From: Candidatus Falkowbacteria bacterium RIFCSPLOWO2_12_FULL_45_13 | GTDB taxonomy: Bacteria > Patescibacteriota > Patescibacteriia > Patescibacteriales > GWC2-42-12 | Length of the DNA stretch: 16,775 nt | Assembly (NCBI GenBank): GCA_001778055.1 | Contig: MFFY01000002.1 | Coordinates: 1 to 16,775, forward strand | Direction of reading: 5' to 3' | Shown here: one piece after another, positions 11,277 through 16,775 of the stretch | Numbering within the stretch: the stretch's first letter is position 1 | Layout of the letters: the number at the start of each line of letters is the position of its first letter | The notes under the pieces: generated by a model | Database searches by the model: none | Seen by the model: only the letters and a program-made list of their open reading frames with translations | What the model was told of the DNA's origin: nothing | Program-made: the position numbers and the translations under genes

Positions 11277-12806
11277 ATGTCTACCAAAGATTTCATTGTT
11301 GAACAATTAAAAGAGCAGATTGCCGGTTATAAATCTAGCCTAAAAGAGCAAACCGTCGGCCGGGTGATTGAAGTCGGCGACGGCATCGCCCGCGTTGAGG
11401 GAATTTCTGACGCGATGATGTCGGAAATGTTGGAGTTTGCGAGCGGCCAAGCGGCGGATAAAACTTATGGCGTGGCGCTAAATTTAGAAGAAGACCGGGT
11501 TGGCGTTATCATTTTGGGCGATAGCGCTAAGATTAAGGAAGGCGACGAGGTTAGATGTTTAAAAAAAATACTGGAGGTGCCGGTGGGCGAAGCTGTAATT
11601 GGCCGCGTACTTAACCCTCTGGGGCAGCCGCTGGACGGCCGAGGCGAAATAGCAGCGGAGAAATTTTATCCAGTGGAAAAAATCGCGCCTGGCGTGATTA
11701 GCCGCCAGTCGGTCAAAGAACCGGTGCAGACCGGAATTAAAGTGATAGACGCGATTATCCCGATCGGCCGGGGGCAAAGAGAGCTGATTATCGGCGACCG
11801 TCAGATCGGCAAGAGCGCCATTGCCATTGACACGATCATAAATCAAAAAGGCCAAAACATGAAATGCTTTTACGTAGCCATCGGGCAGAAAGAATCCAAG
11901 GTGGCCGGGCTGGTGGCTAAGCTGGAGCAGTCCGGCGCCATGGATTATACCACCGTGGTTTTGGCCGGAGCTTCGGCGCCAGCCTCTTTGCTCTATATCG
12001 CGCCTTACGCCGGCTGCGCTATGGCTGAATATTTTTTAGATCAAGGCGAAGATGTGCTAATCGTTTATGATGATTTATCCAAGCATGCCGTGGCTTACCG
12101 CGAAATTTCGTTGCTCTTGCGCCGCCCGCCCGGCCGCGAAGCGTATCCGGGCGATGTTTTCTACCTGCATTCCCGGCTTCTGGAAAGGGCCTGCAAACTA
12201 AACCCGGAGCACGGCGGCGGCTCAATCACGGCCCTGCCCATCATTGAAACCCAAGCCGGCGATATCTCGGCTTACATTCCCACTAACGTTATTTCCATTA
12301 CCGACGGCCAGATTTATTTGACGCCGGATTTGTTCTACCAGGGCAACCGTCCGGCTGTGGACGCCGGCCTGTCGGTTTCCCGCGTGGGTTCAAGCGCCCA
12401 GATTAAAGCCATGAAAAAAGTGGCCGGCAAGATGAAGCTGGAAGCCGCCCAGTTCAGGGAACTGGCCGCTTTCGCCCAGTTCGGCGCGGACCTAGATAAA
12501 GACACTAAAGCCAAGCTGGAGCGCGGCAAGAGACTGCAGGAAATTTTTAAGCAGGGCCAATACGCGCCAGTTGCCGTGGCTAACCAGGTTTTGATTTTCT
12601 TCGCGCTGACGAGCGGTTTGGCCGACGACGTGCCGGTGGAAAAAATTTCCGAGTTTGAAGCCGGATTGCATAAATACGCGGCCGCTTCGGCCGAGAAAAT
12701 ACTGAAGGAAATCGCGGAAAAGAAAGATTTGAACGAGAAGCTGGAGAGCGAGATGAAGAAGCTGGTTGAAGATTATAAAGAGACGGCGGAATATCTAGTG
12801 AGATAA
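11277..12806 (+). CDS. atpA: F-type ATP synthase subunit alpha (509 aa)
   Basis: This is the non-catalytic nucleotide-binding subunit of F1. The Walker A motif GDRQIGKS (173-180) shows Ile and Ser where GDRQTGKT is usual, a conservative variant. Other family motifs are VGRVIEVGDGIARVEG in the N-terminal barrel, PLGQPLDGRG, EPVQTGIKVIDAIIPIGRGQRELI, VLIVYDDLSKHAVAYREISLLLRRPPGREAYPGDVFYLHSRLLERA and SVSRVGSSAQ with the arginine that reaches into the catalytic site. The length is normal (about 505-515). The start MSTKDFIVEQLKEQI is the usual N-terminal helix that contacts delta. The ATG at 11277 has no Shine-Dalgarno sequence and follows an AT-rich inverted repeat. Confidence 0.97.
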   Translation: MSTKDFIVEQLKEQIAGYKSSLKEQTVGRVIEVGDGIARVEGISDAMMSEMLEFASGQAADKTYGVALNLEEDRVGVIILGDSAKIKEGDEVRCLKKILEVPVGEAVIGRVLNPLGQPLDGRGEIAAEKFYPVEKIAPGVISRQSVKEPVQTGIKVIDAIIPIGRGQRELIIGDRQIGKSAIAIDTIINQKGQNMKCFYVAIGQKESKVAGLVAKLEQSGAMDYTTVVLAGASAPASLLYIAPYAGCAMAEYFLDQGEDVLIVYDDLSKHAVAYREISLLLRRPPGREAYPGDVFYLHSRLLERACKLNPEHGGGSITALPIIETQAGDISAYIPTNVISITDGQIYLTPDLFYQGNRPAVDAGLSVSRVGSSAQIKAMKKVAGKMKLEAAQFRELAAFAQFGADLDKDTKAKLERGKRLQEIFKQGQYAPVAVANQVLIFFALTSGLADDVPVEKISEFEAGLHKYAAASAEKILKEIAEKKDLNEKLESEMKKLVEDYKETAEYLVR

Positions 12807-12875
12807 TTTTTTAATTTTAAATTTTGTAATTTTTAATGAATTTTTAATGATATAATTTTTAATTAGTTTTTTTGT

Positions 12876-13075
12876 TGTCATTGCTGGCGTTGGCGTCCGT
12901 TTGTCATCCCTGCGAAAGCAGGGATCCAGAAATTATTTAACTTTAGCTAAATATTTTTTCTGGATTGCTCCTCGGTGCTGACCTCGGTGCAAAAAAAGAA
13001 AACAGGGTGCCTGCGCGGGAATGACGGGTTAATGAGATTGCTTCGTCGGCCGAGTACGGCCTCCTCGCAATGACA
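12876..13075. repeat. Nested TGTCAT/ATGACA palindromic elements between atpA and atpG
   Basis: The outer pair is TGTCATTGC (12876-12884) and GCAATGACA (13067-13075). Inside lies a second complete-looking element 12902-13026: TGTCATCCCTGCGAAAGCAG with a CCCTGCGAAAGCAGGG hairpin, CCAGAAA / TTTCTGG inner arms, and GCGCGGGAATGACG. The right flank GAGATTGCTTCGTCGGCC...CTCGCAATGACA resembles a different dispersed repeat subtype. One element therefore appears to have inserted into another. The preceding 12807-12875 is A/T-rich filler. Confidence 0.75.
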
Positions 13076-13084
13076 TAACTAGAT

Positions 13085-14116
13085 ATGGCCAACACCCGCG
13101 ACATAAAAAAAAGAATTAAGTCCATCGGCAACACTAAAAAAATCACCCGGGCCATGGAAATGGTGTCCGCGGCCAAGATGCGTAAAGCAATTGAAGCGGT
13201 CTTGCGCACGCGGTCGTACGCCAATTTAAGCTGGGCCACGGTTTTAAACTTGGCGCGGGCAAACGGCCAAGACGGCCGGCCTCCGCATCCGCTGCTGGAC
13301 GCCGTTTCAGCGGGTTCGGCGCAGGCAAAAAGGGGCGGGGTTAAAAAAGTAGCCGTTGTTTTAATTACCTCCAACCGCGGCTTATGCGGCGGATTTAATT
13401 CAGTCATCATCAAAAAAGTTTTAGAGTCAATCAGGAAGCATTCTGAACCTCACCCCAACCCTCTCCTTCGCAAGGAGAGGGAACAGGCAGGGGGCGTAAG
13501 TCATGAATTTATTTTACTGGGCAAAAAAGGCCAAGCGGTTTATAAAAACTTTAATTTTCCGGTAACGGCAGATTTTCCCAAGCTGGATTATATTAATGAA
13601 GTCGGCGAGGTTATACCGGTGGCGCGGATGATCATTAAAGACTATTTATCCGGCCAATATGATAAGGTAATGGTGGCTTATACGGATTTTATAAACGCCG
13701 CCAAACAATTGCCCCGAGTCAAGCAGCTTTTACCCATAGATATAACCACGGCGGATGAATATTTGGGCGTGGTTGGACAAGATCCGAGGCTGGGTTTAAA
13801 TAAAGAATTAATTGAAGAAAAAGAGAAAAAACACTTGCAAAGCGGCCAATTCAAATATGAATATATTTTTGAACCCAGCCCGGAGGAAGTGCTAAATGAG
13901 ATGCTGCCCCGCCTGATTGAAATTCAGCTGTTTCAGGCGTTGCTGGAATCTAACGCCTCCGAGCAGAGCGCGCGCCGCCTGGCCATGCATCAGGCCACGG
14001 AAGCGGCCACCGACATGGCGGGCGAGCTGACTTTGTCCTATAATAAGGCGCGGCAGGCGGGCGTGACTTCGGAAATAGCGGAAATCTCGGCCGGCGCCAA
14101 CGCGCTGGCGGAGTAG
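13085..14116 (+). CDS. atpG: F-type ATP synthase subunit gamma with insertions (343 aa)
   Basis: This is the central rotor shaft of F1. The N-terminal coiled-coil helix MANTRDIKKRIKSIGNTKKITRAMEMVSAAKMRKA is textbook. VLITSNRGLCGGFNSVII (92-109) is the conserved Rossmann-like core, and the C-terminal helix EIQLFQALLESNASEQSARRLAMHQATEAATDM...YNKARQAGVTSEIAEI (279-334) is complete. At 343 aa it is about 50 residues longer than usual. One clear cause is the in-frame segment EPHPNPLLRKEREQAGG (121-137) encoded by a palindromic repeat at 13445-13495. Two further enlarged loops are seen near 72-85 and 228-255. The frame is intact, so the gene looks functional. The ATG at 13085 has no Shine-Dalgarno sequence. 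Confidence 0.95.
   Translation: MANTRDIKKRIKSIGNTKKITRAMEMVSAAKMRKAIEAVLRTRSYANLSWATVLNLARANGQDGRPPHPLLDAVSAGSAQAKRGGVKKVAVVLITSNRGLCGGFNSVIIKKVLESIRKHSEPHPNPLLRKEREQAGGVSHEFILLGKKGQAVYKNFNFPVTADFPKLDYINEVGEVIPVARMIIKDYLSGQYDKVMVAYTDFINAAKQLPRVKQLLPIDITTADEYLGVVGQDPRLGLNKELIEEKEKKHLQSGQFKYEYIFEPSPEEVLNEMLPRLIEIQLFQALLESNASEQSARRLAMHQATEAATDMAGELTLSYNKARQAGVTSEIAEISAGANALAE
13445..13495. repeat. Palindromic repeat inserted in frame inside atpG
   Basis: CCCTCTCCTT (13459-13468) and AAGGAGAGGG (13472-13481) form a perfect 10-bp stem around CGC, preceded by CCTCACCCCAA. The 51-nt segment encodes EPHPNPLLRKEREQAGG, a translated-repeat peptide of the PHPNPL type, placed between the conserved LESIRK and FILLGKKG segments of gamma. 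The CACCCCAACCC lead is shared with the repeats in tsaC and before tatD. Confidence 0.8.
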
Positions 14117-14160
14117 CCGCGACATTGTCAATCTGATTTTAAATTGTTGGAGGAAAATAT

Positions 14161-14211
14161 ATGCGAGAATGGTGTTTTTATGTGTATATTAATATAATAA
14201 ATAATTTGTAA
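14161..14211 (+). CDS. Tiny ORF (16 aa) with a perfect Shine-Dalgarno just before atpD
   Basis: GGAGG (14149-14153) lies 7 nt before ATG 14161, the only textbook ribosome binding site in the atp cluster. The frame encodes MREWCFYVYINIINNL and stops at 14209-14211, four bases before the atpD ATG. Two readings are possible. It may be a leader peptide that delivers ribosomes to atpD by coupled re-initiation. Or it is the decayed beginning of a GIY-YIG-type gene, whose products often begin with a W-x-YVYI stretch. The rest of such a gene is absent. Both are inference. Confidence 0.4.
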   Translation: MREWCFYVYINIINNL

Positions 14212-14215
14212 TAGT

Positions 14216-15694
14216 ATGAGTGAACAAACAACTAAACATGGAATAGTAAAACAAATCATCGGCGCGGTTGTGGATGTGCAATTTGAAGACGAATTGCCGG
14301 AAATTTACACGGCCTTGGAAATAATGAGGCCGGCGCTATCCTCGGCCAAGGCTTCTTCCGACGCTTCCCCCGACGCCAAAGCTTTGGCGGATAAAAAGGA
14401 TTTGGCGGACAAGTCGGCGAGCCAAGAAAGGCTGGTTTTAGAAACCCAGCGGCATTTGGGCGCCAATGTTGTCAGGACCCTGGCCATGGGCCCGACCGAT
14501 GGTTTAAGGCGCGGTGATAAAGTCATAAACACGGGCGGCAATATTACCGTGCCGGTAGGAGACGAAACTTTGGGCAGGATTTTTAACGTTTTGGGCGAGC
14601 CCGTGGACGGCGGAGCCAGCGTGAAAACAGCTAAAAGATATCCGATTCACCGGTCGGCGCCAAAATTCGTTGAGCAATCCACCAAGACGGAAAATTTGGA
14701 AACCGGCATCAAAGTGATTGACTTGATCTGCCCGATTTTAAAAGGCGGCAAAGTCGGCCTGTTCGGCGGCGCCGGCGTGGGCAAAACCGTGGTGATTCAG
14801 GAATTGATAAATAACATCGCCAAGGCTCATGGCGGCGTATCGGTTTTCGCCGGCGTGGGCGAAAGAACGCGCGAAGGCAACGACCTTTACCATGAAATGA
14901 AAGCGGCTAAGGTGCTGGATAAATTGGCCATGGTTTTCGGTCAGATGAACGAACCGCCGGGAGCGCGCGCCCGCGTGGCTTTGTCCGGCCTGGCTTTGGC
15001 CGAGTATTTCCGCGACGAGAAAAATAAAGACGTTTTATTGTTTATAGATAATATTTTCAGGTTTACCCAAGCCGGCTCGGAAGTCTCGGTGCTCCTCGGG
15101 CGCATGCCCAGCGCCGTGGGCTATCAGCCGACCCTGGCGACCGACATGGGCGAATTGCAGGAGCGGATTACCTCAACGGACAAAGGCTCAATCACTTCCA
15201 TTCAGGCGGTTTACGTGCCGGCCGACGACCTGACCGATCCGGCGCCGGCCACGACTTTCGGGCATCTTGATTCCACCGTGGTGCTGTCGCGCGGCTTGTC
15301 CGAGCTGGGGATTTATCCGGCCGTGGACCCTCTAGATTCTTCATCCGTTATTTTGGATCCGAAGATTGTCGGACAGGAGCATTACCGCGTGGCCAGAAGC
15401 GTGCAGAAAGTTTTACAGAGATATAAAGACTTGCAAGACATTATAGCCATTTTAGGCATGGAAGAATTGTCGGATGAAGACAAAATAACCGTGGCGCGCG
15501 CTAGGAAAATCCAGAGATTTTTGTCCCAACCCTTTACCGTGGCGGAAACTTTTACCGGACACAAAGGCAAATACGTTAAATTGGCTGATAACATTAAGGG
15601 CTTTAAGGAAATACTGGAAGGCAAGCATGATGATAAGAGCGAGGGGGAGTTTTATATGAAGGGGGATATTGGGGAGGTGGGAAATGACAAATGA
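14216..15694 (+). CDS. atpD: F-type ATP synthase subunit beta with an N-terminal-barrel insertion (492 aa)
   Basis: This is the catalytic F1 subunit. It has Walker A GGAGVGKT (184-191), the catalytic glutamate in GVGERTREGNDL (E216), LLFIDNIFRFTQAGSEVSVLLGRMPSAVGYQPTLATDMG, the YVPADDLTDPAPATTF loop and the EELSDEDK lever motif (DELSEED in other bacteria). The barrel begins IGAVVDVQFEDELPEIYTALEI. About 34 unusual residues (37-70, ALSSAKASSDASPDAKALAD...) then intervene before the normal RLVLETQRHLGANVVRTLAM. They are encoded by a segment with a perfect 16-bp palindrome. Without it the length (about 458) would be typical. The C-terminal residues NDK and the TGA stop lie inside a TGACAAA repeat array. 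The ATG at 14216 has no own Shine-Dalgarno sequence but follows a tiny ORF that does. Confidence 0.97.
   Translation: MSEQTTKHGIVKQIIGAVVDVQFEDELPEIYTALEIMRPALSSAKASSDASPDAKALADKKDLADKSASQERLVLETQRHLGANVVRTLAMGPTDGLRRGDKVINTGGNITVPVGDETLGRIFNVLGEPVDGGASVKTAKRYPIHRSAPKFVEQSTKTENLETGIKVIDLICPILKGGKVGLFGGAGVGKTVVIQELINNIAKAHGGVSVFAGVGERTREGNDLYHEMKAAKVLDKLAMVFGQMNEPPGARARVALSGLALAEYFRDEKNKDVLLFIDNIFRFTQAGSEVSVLLGRMPSAVGYQPTLATDMGELQERITSTDKGSITSIQAVYVPADDLTDPAPATTFGHLDSTVVLSRGLSELGIYPAVDPLDSSSVILDPKIVGQEHYRVARSVQKVLQRYKDLQDIIAILGMEELSDEDKITVARARKIQRFLSQPFTVAETFTGHKGKYVKLADNIKGFKEILEGKHDDKSEGEFYMKGDIGEVGNDK
14324..14425. repeat. Probable repeat-derived in-frame insertion in atpD
   Basis: The segment encodes residues 37-70, absent from ordinary beta subunits. 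It contains the perfect palindrome CGCCAAAGCTTTGGCG (14374-14389), and around it CTCGGCCAAGGCTTC, GATTTGGCGGACAAG and TCGGCGAGCCAAG words that echo each other on both strands. No other copy occurs in the window, so the repeat origin is inferred from palindromicity and from the position of the extra residues. Confidence 0.55.
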
Positions 15695-15798
15695 CAAATT
15701 TCCAATGACAAATCAATGTCAAAGTTCAAATATCAAAGAATAATTTGTCATTTTATCATTCGTCATTGGTTTGTCATTCGTCATTTAAAATTTGTCAT
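15685..15798. repeat. Inverted array of TGACAAA words across the atpD end and atpD-atpC spacer
   Basis: The left arm holds TGACAAA at 15685 and 15692, then AATGACAAAT and AATGTCAAAG. The right arm (about 15745-15798) holds TTTGTCATT, CGTCATTGG, TTTGTCATTCGTCATT and TTTGTCATT. The first two units are in the atpD coding sequence, and the second supplies its TGA stop. The array ends 10 nt before atpC. Confidence 0.7.
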
Positions 15799-15807
15799 TA
15801 ATAAATT

Positions 15808-16245
15808 ATGTTTGATAAATTCATACAATTCGAGATCGTCACGCCCAAACGTGTGGTGCTGAAAGATGAGATATTACAAATCACCTTGCCGACCAGGGCC
15901 GGCGAGATCACGGTTCTGCCCAACCATATTCCTTTGGTCTCAAGCCTGGTGCCGGGCGTGGTTCACGTAAAAAAGAAAAACGGCGAAGACGAAGTTATTT
16001 CCATTTCCGGCGGTTTTTTGGAAGTCTTGAAAGATAAAGTGGTGATTTTGGCCGATACGGCCGAACGGGCCGAGGAAATTGATTTGGCTCGCGCCGAAGA
16101 GGGCAGGAGGCGCGCTGAAGAGCTGAAGCAGCAGGCCAGGGCTGGCGAGCGGGTCAATTTCGCCGAAATCAACGCCGCGCTGGAAAGAGAACTGGCCAGG
16201 ACCAAGGCGGTGAAGAGGTGGAGGAAGTTAAAGAATCTAGAGTAA
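15808..16245 (+). CDS. atpC: F-type ATP synthase subunit epsilon (145 aa)
   Basis: This rotor-stalk subunit couples gamma to the c-ring and can inhibit hydrolysis through its C-terminal helices. The N-terminal beta-sandwich is clear: FEIVTPKRVVLKDEILQITLPTRAGEITVLPNHIPLVSSLVPGVVHV (8-53), ISISGGFLEVLKDKVVILADTAERAEEID (64-91). The C-terminal helix-turn-helix (about 90-145) is long and very rich in Arg, Glu and Ala, ending KAVKRWRKLKNLE. The length is slightly above the common 130-140. It is the last gene of the atp cluster; the palindromic element 13 nt downstream may also help end the transcript. Confidence 0.94.
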   Translation: MFDKFIQFEIVTPKRVVLKDEILQITLPTRAGEITVLPNHIPLVSSLVPGVVHVKKKNGEDEVISISGGFLEVLKDKVVILADTAERAEEIDLARAEEGRRRAEELKQQARAGERVNFAEINAALERELARTKAVKRWRKLKNLE

Positions 16246-16257
16246 TTTATAATATTT

Positions 16258-16449
16258 TGTCATTCCCGCGCAGGCTCGCCTCGCTGGAGCTCCGGCGAAG
16301 TGGGCGGGAATCAAGGAGTTATTAGTAGAAACGTATTATTTCATCTCAATCTATGCGCAGAATAAAAATTTTTATAAGCGGGCGAGCAGTAGAGATATTA
16401 TTACTGTTCCCTCCTGGATTCCCGACCGCCTTCGGCGCCGGGAATGATA
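16258..16449. repeat. TGTCAT...ATGATA palindromic element after atpC
   Basis: It begins TGTCATTCCCGCGCAGGC with an internal GCGAGCC-type hairpin (GGAGCTCC centre) and GGGCGGGAAT. The middle is unrelated AT-rich sequence. The right part CTCCTGGATTCCCGACCGCC...GGCGCCGGGAATGATA mirrors the right ends of the elements at 10637 and 12902. It fills the spacer between atpC and the last gene. No convincing promoter is seen in it. Confidence 0.65.
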
Positions 16450-16459
16450 AACAAGGTTT

Positions 16460-16775
16460 ATGAAACTACAGTTTAAATTTAAAAATATCCATACCTGCGA
16501 AGCCGTAGTGCTTTGTTGCATCGATTTCCGGTTTTGGCGAGAAACAGTCAAGTTCGTGGAAGAGGAATTGAATATTAAGTCATTTGATTTCCCTTCTTTG
16601 CCGGGCGCGGCCAAGGCCATTAACGACTGCGCGGATCAGGCTGAAGTGCCGATGCAATGCGTCAGCGTGCCATGCAATTTGCATCATGCTAAGACCTTGG
16701 TGATTGTCAATCATCAGGATTGCGGCGCTTATGGCGGTTCTAAGAAATTCAACGGTGATGAAGCGGCGGAAGTAA
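16460..16775 (+). CDS. Beta-carbonic-anhydrase-like protein, N-terminal part (cut by the window end)
   Basis: 105 codons are visible before the window ends. VVLCCIDFRF (16-25) has the Cys-x-Asp-x-Arg zinc motif of beta-carbonic anhydrases (C20, D22, R24). PSLPGAAKAI resembles the usual N-R-A-G segment, and VIVNHQDCGAYGG (81-93) carries the second pair of ligands (H85, C88). The family interconverts CO2 and bicarbonate at a Cys2His zinc site; carbonic-anhydrase-like proteins of unknown substrate share the same motifs. Compared with classical enzymes, the stretch between the motifs is altered (CVSVPCNLHHAKTL), so activity is not certain. The ATG at 16460 follows AAGG with a short 3-nt gap and lies 10 nt after a palindromic element. 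Confidence 0.75.
   Translation, partial: MKLQFKFKNIHTCEAVVLCCIDFRFWRETVKFVEEELNIKSFDFPSLPGAAKAINDCADQAEVPMQCVSVPCNLHHAKTLVIVNHQDCGAYGGSKKFNGDEAAEV

Noticed and set aside
13296..13340. A further repeat insertion in atpG near residues 72-85
   Set aside because: The loop is somewhat long, but its DNA shows no convincing palindrome or match to another repeat here.
12943..13413. 156-codon open frame on the - strand
   Set aside because: It covers the palindromic elements between atpA and atpG and runs antisense into atpG; its translation is repeat-like with no family motif.
1..16775. TGA recoded as glycine or tryptophan
   Set aside because: TGA ends the nucleotidyltransferase gene and atpD at sensible C-termini, and no conserved motif needs TGA read through.

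Overview
The window looks like part of a small-genome bacterium of the Candidate Phyla Radiation (Patescibacteria, probably the Parcubacteria side). This is an inference from gene content, short AT-rich spacers full of palindromic repeats, weak or missing Shine-Dalgarno sequences, and split PEP-utilising proteins; no rRNA marker is present. TGA is used as a stop (the nucleotidyltransferase gene and atpD), so the TGA=Gly code of Gracilibacteria/Absconditabacteria does not apply. All supported genes lie on the + strand.

Layout. (1) 1-775: 3' part of a PEP-utilising enzyme, apparently split by a short hairpin near 50-74, then a strong terminator. (2) 800-3833: homospermidine synthase and an ornithine-decarboxylase-type enzyme, together a two-step route ornithine -> putrescine -> homospermidine. 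(3) 3881-5017: a palindromic repeat and a kinase-fold phosphotransferase. (4) 5039-6206: a compact MNT/HEPN toxin-antitoxin-like operon, with a winged-helix nucleotidyltransferase overlapping a HEPN gene by 4 nt. It is driven by a near-consensus promoter buried in two tandem palindromic operators, and is followed by the broken C-terminal tail of another PEP-utilising gene. (5) 6248-7908: tsaC/Sua5-type threonylcarbamoyl-AMP synthase and a TatD-type hydrolase. (6) 7998-16245: a complete F1Fo ATP synthase operon in the classical order atpZ-B-E-F-H-A-G-D-C, behind a good promoter and a leader with a terminator-like hairpin. (7) 16460-end: the start of a beta-carbonic-anhydrase-like gene.

The most unusual aspect is how repeats and genes are interwoven. 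At least three unrelated kinds of inverted repeat occur: TGTCAT...ATGACA-ended elements, CCCCAACCC...GGG hairpins, and hairpins built from short repeated words. They fill almost every spacer, supply candidate start codons (tsaC) or a stop codon (atpD), and sit in frame inside tsaC and atpG, and probably atpD and atpZ, where they add peptide segments the families normally lack. One also seems to break the PEP-utilising gene. The second notable system is the autoregulated-looking nucleotidyltransferase/HEPN operon. All functional calls come from reading motifs by eye; no database search was run.
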